From assembly GCF_001612945.1 (NCBI RefSeq), contig NZ_BDBK01000003.1, positions 1 through 64,000 on the forward strand: a stretch of DNA of 64,000 nucleotides, written 5' to 3'. Positions 1 through 11,929 of the stretch are shown here, piece by piece. This DNA is from Nocardia inohanensis NBRC 100128 (GTDB taxonomy: Bacteria > Actinomycetota > Actinomycetes > Mycobacteriales > Mycobacteriaceae). Numbering within the stretch: position 1 is the first letter of the stretch; every line of letters begins with the position of its first letter. Below the pieces are notes generated by a model. That model saw only the letters and a list, made by a program, of their open reading frames with translations. It ran no database searches and was not told the DNA's origin. Both the position numbers and the translations under genes were made by a program.

Positions 1-143
1 TTGTGAATCTTAGACCAACTCTTGCAGCAGAACCAAATCCGCTGTTCCGAGTGAATCTGTGATCATCAGGCGCTCGCCGTCCAACCTCGTTTCCCAGTAC
101 CTCTCGGCTCCGGGTCGGTGTCCGTGTCGCTCTGACCTGGAAT

Positions 144-172
144 AAGTTACGTGTTGGTTGTTCGCATGTCAA
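144..172 (-). promoter_or_regulatory. putative rrn operon promoter
   Basis: Minus-strand -35 TTGACA (167-172), an exact 17-nt spacer and -10 TAACTT (144-149) give a near-consensus vegetative promoter reading leftwards off the window edge. It lies in the 221-nt gene-free stretch after murA. In M. tuberculosis the 16S rRNA gene follows murA in the same direction, so I infer this drives rRNA. A short hairpin-like GGGTT/AACCC just after the murA stop (about 186-202) may help end murA transcription. No gene is seen in 1-221. Confidence 0.6.
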
Positions 173-221
173 ATCGCCTGTTCAGGAGGGGTTTTCGCGA
201 ACCCGTCCCGACATCTGTTGT

Positions 222-1484
222 TCAGTCGGCGGTTCCGACGCGTTCGATCTCGGCTCCGAGCGAGCGCAGGTTCTCCACGAAATCCGGGTAACCACGGTCG
301 ATGTGGAAGACATCGTGGACTTCGGTGACGCCGTCGGCGACCAGGCCCGCGAGGACCAGGCCCGCGCCGGCGCGGATATCGGAGGACCAGACCGGAGCGC
401 TGGACAGGCGCGGAATCCCGCGCACCACAGCGTGATGCCCGTCGGTGCGAGCGTCGGCGCCCAGGCGGATCATCTCCTCGACGAAGCGGAAGCGCGCTTC
501 GAAGATGTTCTCGGTGATCATCGAGGTGCCGTCCGCGATCGCCGCCAGGCCGATGGCCATGGGCTGGAGATCGGTGGGGAAACCCGGGAACGGCAGGGTC
601 GAGAAGTTCACGGCGCGAGGGCGATCCGACTGGACGACCCGGAAACCGTCCGGCTCGAACGAGATTCGGGCGCCCGCGGAGCGCAACTTGTCCAGCACCA
701 GGGACAGGTGCTTGGGGTTGATGCCGGTGACCCGCACATCGCCCTGCGTCATCGCCGCGGCGATACCCCAGGTCGCGGCGACGATGCGATCGCCGATCAC
801 GCGATGGGTGGTGGGCAGCAGCTTGTCGACGCCCTGAATGGTGAGCACCGAAGTACCGGCGCCCGCGATCTGCGCGCCCATCTGCACCAGCATGTTGCAG
901 AGGTCGACGATCTCCGGCTCGCGCGCGGCATTGTCGATAATGGTCTCCCCGTCGGCGAGCACCGCCGCCATCAGGATGTTCTCGGTCGCGCCCACCGACG
1001 GGAAGTCGAGGCGAATCCGCGCCCCCTGCAATTCCTCGGCACGCGCCACCAGGCAACCGTGTTCGATCTCGCTGGTCGCACCCAGCAACCGCAAACCCTG
1101 CTGATGCATGTCCAGCGGCCGCGAACCGATGGCGTCACCGCCGGGCAGCGCCACGACCGCGCGCTTGCACCGCGCCATCAGCGGTCCGAGCACGCACACC
1201 GAGGCGCGGAACTGGGTGACCGCCGGGAAGTCCGCGTGGTACTTGGGTTCCGGCGGCGTCACGATGGTGACCGTCGCGCCCTCCACCGTCACATCGCAGC
1301 CGAGACCGCGCAGCACGTCCGCCATCAACGGCACATCCAGGATGTCCGGGCAGTTCGTGATCGTGGTCGTACCTTCGGCCAGCAGCGCGGCGGCCATCAG
1401 CTTGAGGACGCTGTTCTTCGCGCCGCCGACCGCGACCTCACCGACGAGCCTGCTGCCCCCGGTCACCAGAAACCGTTCACTCAC
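222..1484 (-). CDS. murA: UDP-N-acetylglucosamine 1-carboxyvinyltransferase
   Basis: First committed step of peptidoglycan synthesis: transfers enolpyruvate from PEP to UDP-GlcNAc in the cytoplasm. The 420-residue product matches the family length and begins [13 protein letters not shown] at 1484 is chosen because the family starts just before this strand and the upstream extension is not MurA-like. The KN pair for substrate binding is at residues 23-24. The active-site loop reads [11 protein letters not shown], so residue 117 is Asp where most bacteria have the PEP-attacking Cys. This Cys-to-Asp exchange is known from mycobacterial MurA and gives intrinsic fosfomycin resistance. It follows the adenosyltransferase gene after 10 nt and is probably co-transcribed with it. 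Confidence 0.97.
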   Translation of the reverse strand: MSERFLVTGGSRLVGEVAVGGAKNSVLKLMAAALLAEGTTTITNCPDILDVPLMADVLRGLGCDVTVEGATVTIVTPPEPKYHADFPAVTQFRASVCVLGPLMARCKRAVVALPGGDAIGSRPLDMHQQGLRLLGATSEIEHGCLVARAEELQGARIRLDFPSVGATENILMAAVLADGETIIDNAAREPEIVDLCNMLVQMGAQIAGAGTSVLTIQGVDKLLPTTHRVIGDRIVAATWGIAAAMTQGDVRVTGINPKHLSLVLDKLRSAGARISFEPDGFRVVQSDRPRAVNFSTLPFPGFPTDLQPMAIGLAAIADGTSMITENIFEARFRFVEEMIRLGADARTDGHHAVVRGIPRLSSAPVWSSDIRAGAGLVLAGLVADGVTEVHDVFHIDRGYPDFVENLRSLGAEIERVGTAD

Positions 1485-1494
1485 GACGGTCAGC

Positions 1495-2088
1495 CTAATG
1501 GCCCTCACCCTCCCCCGTGGCTTCTCCGCCCGGCCGCCAGAGGATGTCGCCATCCGGATTGGCCACGCGGCTGAGGATGAACAGCAGATCGGAAAGGCGA
1601 TTGAGGTATTTCGCGGGCAGCACACTCGTGTCGTCGGGGTGCGCGTCGACGGCGGCCCATGCGGATCGTTCGGCGCGTCGCGCCACGGTGCGCGCGGTGT
1701 GCAGCAGCGCGGCGAGGGGCGTGCCGCCGGGCAGGATGAACGAATTCAACGGCGGCAGAGGCTCATTGAACTCGTCGCACCACTTTTCCAGGCGGTCGAT
1801 GTAGGGCTGGGTGATGCGCAGCGGCGGGTACTTGGGGTCCTCGACCACGGGGGTGGAGAGATCGGCGCCGGCATCGAAGAGGTCGTTCTGTATGGAACGC
1901 AGCACAGTAAGAATGCGCTCGTCCGGTTGTCCCAGAGCGATGGCGACACCGAGCGCGGCGTTGGCTTCATCGCAATCCGCGTACGCGATCAACCGCGGAT
2001 CGGTCTTGGCGACCCGGGAGAAATCACTCAAACCCGTCGTACCGTCATCGCCGGTCCGGGTATAGATCCTCGTCAGATGCACGCTCAC
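1495..2088 (-). CDS. PduO-type ATP:cob(I)alamin adenosyltransferase
   Basis: Adenosylates cob(I)alamin to make coenzyme B12 (AdoCbl). The 197-residue product carries the PduO-family N-terminal motif [12 protein letters not shown] (residues 9-20) and the C-terminal [14 protein letters not shown] helix, which belongs to the trimer-interface ATP/cobalamin site. GTG at 2088 is preceded by AGAGGCGG, a fair ribosome binding site; the in-frame upstream codons look like leader. It lies 10 nt before murA on the same strand, as in M. tuberculosis (Rv1314c/murA). Its cofactor would serve the AdoCbl-dependent IcmF encoded at 49710-52919. The 157-nt gap to the next gene upstream shows nothing else. Confidence 0.92.
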   Translation of the reverse strand: MSVHLTRIYTRTGDDGTTGLSDFSRVAKTDPRLIAYADCDEANAALGVAIALGQPDERILTVLRSIQNDLFDAGADLSTPVVEDPKYPPLRITQPYIDRLEKWCDEFNEPLPPLNSFILPGGTPLAALLHTARTVARRAERSAWAAVDAHPDDTSVLPAKYLNRLSDLLFILSRVANPDGDILWRPGGEATGEGEGH

Positions 2089-2245
2089 TGTTCCGCCTCT
2101 CCGCGACTGCTGCCGCCCAGTGGGTGCCACGCTAGTCGCGTCGCGGATCGGCGGTCATTCGCGTGGTCGAGTTCTGGACATCCCCACCGAGTTACCCCGG
2201 TCGGCGGCAAATCAGTCGTCGCGCCGGCAATGGAAGATCGATCGT

Positions 2246-2680
2246 TCAGCTCGCGCGGCGGCGGCGAATGCGTTCGGAGGGGCGGGATTCCACCCAGGAG
2301 AGCAGGGAGACCAGGGCGCCGCGATCCAGGGCGACCTCGTAACTGCCGTTGCCGTCGGAGAGTTCGATGATCAGCTCGTCGGTCATGATGTCGTACTCGT
2401 CGCCGTCCGGGTTGCGGCGCTTACCGACCTCGGTGGAGAGGCGGCGCAGGGTGGAATCGGGGCCGAGTTTGAGACTGGAGAGTTTGTAGAAGACGAGCTG
2501 GTCTTCGTCGTAGCGGATCAGGCCGTGCCGCCAGCCGCCGCCGTGACCGCGGGCCGGCATGACGCGCATGAGGGCGGCGGTGCCGCCGCGCCGCAGCATG
2601 ACGAGGCGATATGTCGAGGCCAAGGCCAATCCGACAAGCAGCACCACCAGAATGATCAGCACAACCATCCCGGTCCGCAA
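2246..2680 (-). CDS. DUF2550 family membrane-anchored protein
   Basis: A 144-residue protein with one N-terminal transmembrane helix (about residues 5-23, VVLIILVVLLVGLALAS) followed by an Arg-rich cytoplasmic or periplasmic domain and a basic tail RIRRRRAS. It matches the actinobacterial DUF2550 family found next to atpC in mycobacteria (Rv1312); function unknown. The long start is TTG at 2680; an ATG four codons downstream (2668) is a real alternative, and I cannot decide between them. Two porin genes and an alcohol dehydrogenase separate it here from atpC, unlike in mycobacteria. Confidence 0.85.
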   Translation of the reverse strand: MRTGMVVLIILVVLLVGLALASTYRLVMLRRGGTAALMRVMPARGHGGGWRHGLIRYDEDQLVFYKLSSLKLGPDSTLRRLSTEVGKRRNPDGDEYDIMTDELIIELSDGNGSYEVALDRGALVSLLSWVESRPSERIRRRRAS

Positions 2681-2813
2681 TGCTGGTCCGTCCCTTCGCT
2701 TCTACCGCGCTGTCGGGTCCGTATCGGCCGATAGGCCGGGTCCCGTTCGCTCGATCCTAGCGATCGCGCGAGCTGAGGTCCCGGCCATCCACCGAATGTG
2801 ACGTATGCCCTGT

Positions 2814-3506
2814 TCAGCCCATGCTGAACGGTTGGCCGTAAAGCACCAGGTTTCCGATGTAATTCGAACTGTCCACCTCGGCCGCGATGAACGACCGCGC
2901 CTGCGCGTAACCACCGCAGCCGTCGACCGCGAAGGTCTCGTCGGCCCAGGTCACACCGGCGTGCGGGCCGGGCACCTTGTTGTAGCGCTTGTGCGACTCC
3001 ATGCCGTAGTCGTCCGGCTTCTCCAGGTCGAGCATCAGCAACGCCTTGGCTTGCCCGGGGCCGAGCGTGATGCCGGCGCCCAGCGTCTCGGACGGCAGGC
3101 CGGGGGTGATGCCGCTGCTGCTCACCGTCGCCTCTTCGCTGGCGCTCTCACTCGGCGAGAAGGAGCCGATGTCCACCTGGCAGCCGACGATATAGCCGGG
3201 ACTGATCTTGATGGTGGCGGTCGACGCGCTCGGCCCGTCCAGATCCACGGTGGCGTGCGCCGAGGTCCACACATTGCGATGCATCGGCGTATCACCCATG
3301 GAGCCGCTGATCGTCGCCGATTCGTCCGCGATCCGGACCGTCATGACGGTGCCGTCGGCCAGTTGCCGGGTGATGACGGCGCCCGGTAGCGGAATGAAGG
3401 TATCCGCCCGTCCCACGCCCGCCGGACCGAGTCCGAGAGCCAGCGCGGCGGCGAGCGCGACACCCAGCGCCTTGCCGCCGTGGGCGCGAATTCCCTTGCC
3501 GTACAT
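2814..3506 (-). CDS. MspA family porin
   Basis: Outer-membrane (mycomembrane) channel of the MspA family, 230 residues. It has a basic N terminus, a hydrophobic stretch and a signal peptide ending near GVGRADT (about residue 34), then the MspA-type start TFIPLPGAVITRQLADG. Family landmarks are the SPGYIVGCQVDIG strand, the paired Cys in GCQV and DGCGGYAQARSF, and the C-terminal LVLYGQPFSMG. It is second in a tandem pair: the upstream paralogue ends 27 nt before this ATG, so both are probably co-transcribed. Such porins let small hydrophilic solutes cross the mycolic-acid layer and mark a mycolate-containing actinobacterium. Confidence 0.93.
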   Translation of the reverse strand: MYGKGIRAHGGKALGVALAAALALGLGPAGVGRADTFIPLPGAVITRQLADGTVMTVRIADESATISGSMGDTPMHRNVWTSAHATVDLDGPSASTATIKISPGYIVGCQVDIGSFSPSESASEEATVSSSGITPGLPSETLGAGITLGPGQAKALLMLDLEKPDDYGMESHKRYNKVPGPHAGVTWADETFAVDGCGGYAQARSFIAAEVDSSNYIGNLVLYGQPFSMG

Positions 3507-3533
3507 ACGATCCCTTCCCTTGCAGCGGACCCG

Positions 3534-4175
3534 TCAGCCGATGCTGAACGGCTGACCGTAGAGGCTGACCTTGGTGTACTCGGTGCCGATGATCTCGACC
3601 ACGGACACCTGGCGGGCCTGCGCGTACCCGCCGCAGCCCTGAATCTCCATCGGAATGTCCTGGTAATTGATGGTGTAGGTGCCGCTCTTGACCAACTCGA
3701 TGTTGTTGATCGAAACCCAGACCACCTGCCCCGGCGAGATCGGGAAACTGAACCCGCCCGAGATGGTGGGCGTCAGGCTGAGGGCGAACGACGAGTTCGC
3801 GCTCAGCACACCCAGGTTCACCTGGCAGCCGACGATGTAGCCGGTGGTGAGGTTCGACGATCCGTGCGTGCCCGAGTTGTTGGTGCCCGGGTAGTTCTTC
3901 GGGCCGTTGTTGGGTCCGACCGTGCCGTCCGGGGTATCCACCTCGGCGGTCACATTGCCGGTCACCCAGGAGGTCCGCCCCGCGCCGTTCGCTGCCAGCG
4001 AGGGCGAAATGATCGCGCGCTCACCGATACTCGTGAGCTTGACGCCCGCACGCTCGATATGCCCGTCCGGCAGCGGCACCCAGGTGTCCGCGGAGGCCGC
4101 GCCGGGTGAGAGAAATCCGAGGGCGACCGCGACCACGGCGGCCAGCCCCCACTTGCCAATTCGAAGCCCGCTCAT
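3534..4175 (-). CDS. MspA family porin
   Basis: First of two tandem MspA-type porin genes, 213 residues. ATG at 4175 is chosen because GAGGGG precedes it at good spacing and a classic signal peptide follows (GKWGLAAVVAV to AASADT, cleavage near residue 29). The mature part begins TWVPLPDGHIERAGVK. It contains the conserved GYIVGCQVNLG strand, the GCGGYAQARQV motif and ends SLYGQPFSIG. Compared with its neighbour it has an Asn/Gly/Pro-rich loop (GPNNGPKNYPGTNNSG, about residues 87-102), which may change the channel mouth. The divergent alcohol dehydrogenase starts 220 nt away. Confidence 0.93.
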   Translation of the reverse strand: MSGLRIGKWGLAAVVAVALGFLSPGAASADTWVPLPDGHIERAGVKLTSIGERAIISPSLAANGAGRTSWVTGNVTAEVDTPDGTVGPNNGPKNYPGTNNSGTHGSSNLTTGYIVGCQVNLGVLSANSSFALSLTPTISGGFSFPISPGQVVWVSINNIELVKSGTYTINYQDIPMEIQGCGGYAQARQVSVVEIIGTEYTKVSLYGQPFSIG

Positions 4176-4312
4176 CAACCCCTCGCTCGTCGTGCAGAGA
4201 TGTGCATCGTGGAGGTAAAGCTGAAAACGCTGGAATTGCCATGGCTTTGCCGGATGCTTCAGATCACACCCGGATACCGGCGAATGCATTTAACCACACG
4301 TCTAGTCCCCGG

Positions 4313-4353
4313 CCCACTCAGTGGGATAGGGCATGTCCCACAACTGGAACATG
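4313..4353. promoter_or_regulatory. interleaved palindromes upstream of the alcohol dehydrogenase
   Basis: Three overlapping dyads lie in the divergent porin/dehydrogenase intergenic region: CCCACT-C-AGTGGG (4313-4325), GTGGGA-N9-TCCCAC (4321-4341) and CATGTCCCA-CAAC-TGGAACATG (4332-4353, 9-bp arms with one mismatch). The last ends 30 nt before the ribosome binding site of the dehydrogenase at 4384-4389. Position and symmetry suggest a repressor or activator operator for the dehydrogenase and perhaps the porins; the regulator is not in the window. The rest of the 220-nt gap shows no gene. Confidence 0.5.
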
Positions 4354-4395
4354 TTCTTATGCTCCGGACAATTCGGATGTGTTGGAGGAGATTCC

Positions 4396-5487
4396 GTGGA
4401 AATTACCGCAGCGGTCGCCCGTGGCGCGGCAGCGCCGTTCTCGCTGGAGAACGTGACGATGGAGGAACCGCGAGCCGGTGAAGTGCTGGTTCGCCTGGTC
4501 GCGACCGGGGTGTGCCATACCGATCTGGTGACCAAGAGCGTCTTCCCCGCCGAATTGCCGATCGTGGTCGGACACGAAGGCGCGGGCATCGTCGAGCAGA
4601 TTGGCTCGGAGGTAACCGGCATCGCGGTGGGTGATCACGTGCTGATGACGTACGCCAGTTGCGGTACGTGTTCACGCTGCACCGCCGGGCTTCCGCCCTA
4701 TTGCGAGAATTTCGTCATTCTGAACACTTCGGGCGGGCGATCGGATTTCACTTCGGCGTTGAGCGTCAATGGGGAACGGGTGATGGGCTCGTTCTTCGGG
4801 CAGTCCAGTTTCGCCACCCACGCGCTGGTGCCGGCGCGCTGCATCGTCGTCGTGGACGAGAGTGTGGATCTGGTGGCCACCGCGCCGTTCGGCTGCGGCG
4901 TGCAGACCGGTGCGGGTGCGGTCGCCAATGTCATGAAGCCGGGACCGGAGGATTCCATCGCCATCTTCGGTGTCGGTGGCGTCGGTATGGCGGCGCTCAT
5001 GGCAGCCCGGGCGATCGGCGTGGGAACGATTGTGGCGGTGGATCTTTCGAAAGACCGGCTCGAGGTCGCGAAGGAACTCGGCGCGGACGTCACCATCGAC
5101 GGCGCGGCCGATGATGTGGTGGCTCAGGTCATCGCCGCGACGAACGGCGGAGCGAACTTCGCGCTCGACTCCACCGCGCTGAATCCCGTCATCGCCAAGG
5201 GGCTGGAAGCTCTCGCGCCCATGGGAACCCTGGTCCTCGTCGGCCTGGGCGAAGCCACCATGAACGTCGAGATCGGCCATCTCACGGGAAATGGCAAGGC
5301 AATTCGCGGCTGCATCGAAGGCAGCACCGACCCGCAGAAATTCATCCCGCAGCTGTTGCAATGGCATCGCGAGGGCAAATTCCCGATCGAGAAGATCAGC
5401 AAGACCTACAAGTTCGAAGAGGTCAACCAAGCATGTGACGACGCCCATCACGGGACGACGATCAAGCCGATCCTCGTCTTCGAATAA
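4396..5487 (+). CDS. zinc-dependent NAD(P)-linked alcohol dehydrogenase (MDR family)
   Basis: Medium-chain dehydrogenase/reductase oxidising an alcohol, probably aryl or allylic, to the aldehyde. The 363-residue protein has catalytic-zinc ligands Cys40 (GVCHTD) and His60-Glu61 (GHEGAG), a structural zinc lobe Cys89/92/95/103 (CGTCSRCTAGLPPYC), and a Rossmann GVGGVG near residue 197 followed by an acidic VDLSKDR, favouring NAD. GTG at 4396 has a GGAGGA site six bases upstream; an ATG at 4333 would begin inside the palindromic region and lacks family similarity. A hairpin follows the stop. The substrate cannot be told from sequence. Confidence 0.92.
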   Translation: MEITAAVARGAAAPFSLENVTMEEPRAGEVLVRLVATGVCHTDLVTKSVFPAELPIVVGHEGAGIVEQIGSEVTGIAVGDHVLMTYASCGTCSRCTAGLPPYCENFVILNTSGGRSDFTSALSVNGERVMGSFFGQSSFATHALVPARCIVVVDESVDLVATAPFGCGVQTGAGAVANVMKPGPEDSIAIFGVGGVGMAALMAARAIGVGTIVAVDLSKDRLEVAKELGADVTIDGAADDVVAQVIAATNGGANFALDSTALNPVIAKGLEALAPMGTLVLVGLGEATMNVEIGHLTGNGKAIRGCIEGSTDPQKFIPQLLQWHREGKFPIEKISKTYKFEEVNQACDDAHHGTTIKPILVFE

Positions 5488-5494
5488 AGACAGG

Positions 5495-5526
5495 CACCCG
5501 CGCCCGGTGATGGCCGGGCGCGGGTG
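5495..5526 (+). terminator. hairpin terminator after the alcohol dehydrogenase
   Basis: A perfect 13-bp stem, CACCCGCGCCCGG (5495-5507) with its complement at 5514-5526 and a 6-nt loop, begins seven bases after the stop codon. It has no U-tract, as is common for actinobacterial terminators. Confidence 0.65.
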
Positions 5527-5549
5527 AATTGCGTTGTCGCAGAGCAAAA

Positions 5550-5578
5550 GGCGGCCCCGGGAGATTCCCGGGGCCGCC
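5550..5578 (-). terminator. terminator of the ATP synthase operon
   Basis: A perfect 13-bp stem GGCGGCCCCGGGA (5550-5562) with its complement at 5566-5578 and a 3-nt loop. On the minus strand it is followed by TTTTGC, so it serves the atp operon 21 nt after the atpC stop. It can also act from the plus side. Confidence 0.8.
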
Positions 5579-5599
5579 GCTTTCGCTGCACGGAGAAGA

Positions 5600-5977
5600 C
5601 TAGGCCGAAGCCGCCTTCTCGAGGGCACGAATCTGCCCCTGCGCCTTGGTCAGCGCGGCCGGCGAGGCGTCGGCATCGGCGAGCACGGCCTTGGCCGCGG
5701 CCTCGTCGATGTCATCGGCGAAGTCGGCCGACTCGGCGAGCACCCGCACCGAAGTGCCGGTGACCGAGAAGAACCCGCCGTGCACGGCCGCGACGATGCG
5801 CTCGTCGTTGTCGGACACGATGGTCACGGTCCCGGCCTCGACCAGCTGGCCGAGCAGCGGCTCGTGACCCGCGAGAATGCCGATCTCACCTTCCGTGGTC
5901 TGGGCCGAGACGAACTTCGCCCGGCCCGACCACAGCAGTCGCTCGACGGCGACCAGATCAACGGACATGTCTGCCAT
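5600..5977 (-). CDS. atpC: F1 ATP synthase epsilon subunit
   Basis: Rotor subunit linking gamma to the c-ring and inhibiting ATP hydrolysis. The 125-residue product has the N-terminal beta-sandwich with the conserved [16 protein letters not shown] segment (about residues 30-45) and a short C-terminal helical pair ending [17 protein letters not shown]. It is the last gene of the atp operon, 6 nt after atpD, and is followed by a strong terminator. Confidence 0.97.
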   Translation of the reverse strand: MADMSVDLVAVERLLWSGRAKFVSAQTTEGEIGILAGHEPLLGQLVEAGTVTIVSDNDERIVAAVHGGFFSVTGTSVRVLAESADFADDIDEAAAKAVLADADASPAALTKAQGQIRALEKAASA

Positions 5978-5983
5978 GGGTGA

Positions 5984-8415
<2,432 letters not shown>

Positions 8416-8470
8416 TAGCGGTCCAGCCTCCCTTCATTCGTCGATTCGGTCATTCGCATGGCTGTCTCGA

Positions 8471-10111
8471 TTACTTCTCGACGTGCTTGCGAGTGACGGA
8501 AAGGGACTCGACCTCTTCGTGGTCCAGCTTGCCCGCTTCGGCCTCGTTCACGACCCGGCTGCCGTCGGAAGCCAGGAAGCCCTGCTTGAACTTGTCGGTC
8601 GCGGCCTTGATGGCGTCGGCGGCCTCGCCCTCGAGCACCTTCGCGCCACCCTGGAGGGCGTCGAAGGAGGACTGCACGGTGGCGTGCAGGTTCTCGAGCA
8701 GCTCGGAGTTGAACCGGCGCACATCGGCGACGGGCACCGAGTCGTAGTAGCCGCCGTCGACCAGGTACAGCGAAACAACCTGGTCCTCAACGGAAACCGG
8801 GGCGTACTGGTCCTGCTTGAGCAGCTCGACCCAGCGCGCGCCACGCTCCAGCTGAGCCAGCGAGGCGGCATCCAGGTCGGAGGCGAAGGCGGAGAACGCC
8901 TCCAGCTCACGGTAGGAGGCCAGCTCCAGACGCAGCGAGCCCGAGACCTTCTTCATGGCCTTGGTCTGCGCGGCGCCACCGACTCGGGAAACCGAGATAC
9001 CGACGTTGATGGCCGGCCGGACACCCTTGTTGAAGAGGTCCGACTCCAGGAACACCTGGCCGTCGGTGATGGAGATGACGTTGGTCGGGATGAACGCCGA
9101 GACGTCATTGGCCTTGGTCTCGATGATCGGCAGACCGGTCATCGAGCCCGCGCCCAGCGCGTCGGACAGCTTGGCGCAACGCTCCAGCAGACGCGAGTGC
9201 AGGTAGAAGACGTCACCCGGGTACGCCTCGCGGCCCGGCGGGCGACGCAGCAGCAGCGAGATGGCGCGGTAGGCCTCGGCCTGCTTCGACAGGTCGTCGA
9301 ACACGATCAGCACGTGCTTGCCGTCGTACATCCAGTGCTGGCCCAGGGCCGAACCGGTGTACGGGGCCAGCCACTTGAAGCCGGCGGAGTCGGACGCGGG
9401 GGCCGCGACGATGGTGGTGTACTCCATCGCACCGTGGGCCTCCAGCGCGGCCTTGACGCCCGCGATGGTGGAGCCCTTCTGGCCGATCGCGACGTAGATG
9501 CAACGCACCTGCTTCGACGGATCGCCGGTGGCCCAGTTGGCCTTCTGGTTGATGATCGCGTCGATGCAGACCGCGGTCTTGCCGGTCTTGCGGTCACCGA
9601 TGACCAGCTGACGCTGGCCACGGCCGATCGCGGTCAGGGCGTCGATGGCGGTGATGCCGGTGGCCATCGGCTCGCCGACCGGCTGGCGCTCCAGCACGGT
9701 GGCGGCCTGGAGTTCCAGCACGCGACGCTCGTCGGACTCGATCTCGCCGAGGCCGTCGATGGGGGCGCCCAGCGGGTTGATCACGCGACCGAGGAACTTG
9801 TCGCCGACCGGAACCGAGAGCACGTCGCCGGTACGACGGACCTGCTGGCCCTCTTCGATGGTGTCGAACTCACCCAGGATGACGGCACCGATCTCGGTGT
9901 CCTCCAGGTTCAGCGCCACGCCGAGGACGCCGCCCGGGAACTCCAGGAGCTCGTTGGCCATCGCGGACGGCAGACCGCTGATGTGGGCGATACCGTCGCC
10001 GGTGTCGGTGACGACACCGACCTCTTCGATGGAGGTCTCGGGGGTGTAGCTCTGGGTGTAGCTCTCGATCGCGCTACGGATCTCATCGGGGGAGATCGTC
10101 AGCTCCGCCAT
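8471..10111 (-). CDS. atpA: F1 ATP synthase alpha subunit
   Basis: Non-catalytic nucleotide-binding subunit, 546 residues. The P-loop reads [13 protein letters not shown] (usually GDRQTGKT), followed by the conserved [14 protein letters not shown] and a Walker B region [16 protein letters not shown]. The C terminus extends beyond the roughly 513 residues of E. coli AtpA, ending in a charged SVTRKHVEK tail; mycobacterial alpha subunits have a C-terminal extension that limits ATP hydrolysis, and this tail is probably its counterpart. A 55-nt gap separates it from atpG and 85 nt from atpH. Confidence 0.98.
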   Translation of the reverse strand: MAELTISPDEIRSAIESYTQSYTPETSIEEVGVVTDTGDGIAHISGLPSAMANELLEFPGGVLGVALNLEDTEIGAVILGEFDTIEEGQQVRRTGDVLSVPVGDKFLGRVINPLGAPIDGLGEIESDERRVLELQAATVLERQPVGEPMATGITAIDALTAIGRGQRQLVIGDRKTGKTAVCIDAIINQKANWATGDPSKQVRCIYVAIGQKGSTIAGVKAALEAHGAMEYTTIVAAPASDSAGFKWLAPYTGSALGQHWMYDGKHVLIVFDDLSKQAEAYRAISLLLRRPPGREAYPGDVFYLHSRLLERCAKLSDALGAGSMTGLPIIETKANDVSAFIPTNVISITDGQVFLESDLFNKGVRPAINVGISVSRVGGAAQTKAMKKVSGSLRLELASYRELEAFSAFASDLDAASLAQLERGARWVELLKQDQYAPVSVEDQVVSLYLVDGGYYDSVPVADVRRFNSELLENLHATVQSSFDALQGGAKVLEGEAADAIKAATDKFKQGFLASDGSRVVNEAEAGKLDHEEVESLSVTRKHVEK

Positions 10112-10196
10112 GTTCTTCCTGCTCTCGCTGTGGTCTCGAATGTCGGTGTGTTGGTGCGCATTTCGGCGAGCCGATGAATCGGCGCCGTGCGGGTCT

Positions 10197-11009
10197 CTAA
10201 GCGAGAGACTGACGCAAGCGCTGGAGCCGGCCGACGGCGCTGCCGTCGATCAGGTCGTCGCCCACGCGCACGACGACACCGGCCAGCAGGCTCGGGTCTT
10301 CCTGCACGTGCACCGTGATCGGCTTGTCGTAGATGCGCTGCAACGAGGCAGCCAGCTGCTCCCGCTGCTGCGGCGTCAGGGCCACCGCGGCGCGCACGTG
10401 CGCCACGATCTGCTCCCGGAGCGACGCGGCCAGGTCGGACAGCTCGTCGAAGGCGTCGCCGATGTCACCCTTCTTGCTGCGGGCCACGGCCTGCTGCGCG
10501 AGTTCCAGGGTGATGTCCTCGACCTTGCCCGCGAGCAGACGCTGCACCAGTTCACGCTTGGCCGAGACCGGCTTGCCGTGATCGGTCAGCGCCTGCTCCA
10601 GCGCGGGGTTGTCCTCGACAATGCGGCCCAGCCGGAACAGCTCGTCCTCGACGGCGCCCAGGCGGCCGCGGTCCTCCGCGGCGCGCAGCAGGGCTTCGCG
10701 GCCGAGCAGCACCAGCGTGTCCACCAGGTCGCGAGCCCGCGACCAGTCCTGGGCCACCGCGGTGGTCAGCACCGCCTGGGTGGTCCCGCTGATCTTGCCG
10801 CCGAACACGCGTTCGGCGAGCTCGGCACGGGCCGAGCTCGACACCGACTTATCCGCGAGCGCCACACGCAGCGAACGCTGGTCGTCGAGGACGGCGACAA
10901 CGGCGAACAGTTCGGAGCCCGTCGTGGCCGCGACGGTGTCGCTTCCGGTCAGAGCGGCCCGAAGAGCTTCCCGCGCACGGGAGCTCGCCTCGCGGCTCGC
11001 TGCGTACAT
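10197..11009 (-). CDS. atpH: F1 ATP synthase delta subunit
   Basis: Peripheral-stalk cap joining the b subunits to F1. The product is 270 residues, starting [19 protein letters not shown] at 11018 (three codons earlier) is an alternative. The C-terminal beta strand [28 protein letters not shown] is the delta-family signature. In mycobacteria atpH encodes a fusion of a b-type subunit with delta (about 446 residues); here there is no membrane segment or b-like coiled coil, so the fusion is absent and only the atpF-encoded b remains. It follows atpF after 19 nt. Confidence 0.95.
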   Translation of the reverse strand: MYAASREASSRAREALRAALTGSDTVAATTGSELFAVVAVLDDQRSLRVALADKSVSSSARAELAERVFGGKISGTTQAVLTTAVAQDWSRARDLVDTLVLLGREALLRAAEDRGRLGAVEDELFRLGRIVEDNPALEQALTDHGKPVSAKRELVQRLLAGKVEDITLELAQQAVARSKKGDIGDAFDELSDLAASLREQIVAHVRAAVALTPQQREQLAASLQRIYDKPITVHVQEDPSLLAGVVVRVGDDLIDGSAVGRLQRLRQSLA

Positions 11010-11028
11010 GCTTCCCACTTTCGGTTCG

Positions 11029-11586
11029 TTACCTTCCGACCCCGATGCCGGCGTTCGCGTCCAGTTCCTGGAGGAACCGGTCGATCGACGCCGCCTGCTT
11101 GGCCTCGTCGGCCACCGACTGACCGATGATCTTCTCGGCCAGGTCGACCGCGGTGCGGCCGAGCTCGGACCGCAGTTCGGTCACGATCTGCTGGCGCTGA
11201 GCCTCCAGCTGCGAGTGACCGGCGGCCACGATGCGGTCGGCCTCGGCCTGCGCATCGGAGCGCATCGCGGCGAGGATCTGCTGGCCCTGGGTACGGGCCT
11301 CCTCGCGGATGCGGGCAGCCTCGAGGCGAGCCTCGGCCAGCTGCTCCTGGTACTGCTGAAGCGTCGCCTGCGCCTCGGCCTGCACGGCCTCGGCCTTCTT
11401 GATGCCGCCTTCGATCTTCTCCGTGCGCTCGTCCAGCACCTTGGTCAGGCGCGGGACGATGAACTTGAAGAAAGCGAAAGCGATAACGATGAAGACGACG
11501 GCAGACCAGAAAATGTCATACACCTCGGGGATGAGGGGGTTGACTTCTTCAGCCCCCTCAGCCGCGAGCAAGTAAGTGCTGTTCAT
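11029..11586 (-). CDS. atpF: Fo ATP synthase subunit b
   Basis: Peripheral-stalk stator subunit, 185 residues. One transmembrane helix (about residues 23-44, [20 protein letters not shown]) is followed by a long charged coiled coil through residue 160, rich in Glu, Ala, Gln and Arg, that spans to F1. It lies 28 nt after atpE. With no second b-like gene and an unfused delta, the stalk is expected to be a b2 homodimer. Confidence 0.96.
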   Translation of the reverse strand: MNSTYLLAAEGAEEVNPLIPEVYDIFWSAVVFIVIAFAFFKFIVPRLTKVLDERTEKIEGGIKKAEAVQAEAQATLQQYQEQLAEARLEAARIREEARTQGQQILAAMRSDAQAEADRIVAAGHSQLEAQRQQIVTELRSELGRTAVDLAEKIIGQSVADEAKQAASIDRFLQELDANAGIGVGR

Positions 11587-11614
11587 CGTCGATTCCTAGT
11601 CTTAGGGGCCGGAA

Positions 11615-11863
<249 letters not shown>

Positions 11864-11929
11864 TTATTCCCTTTCTGTCGCCCACCCGCCGTTGGCGCGT
11901 GTAGCAGATTTGGTGTTGGTACCGGTCGG

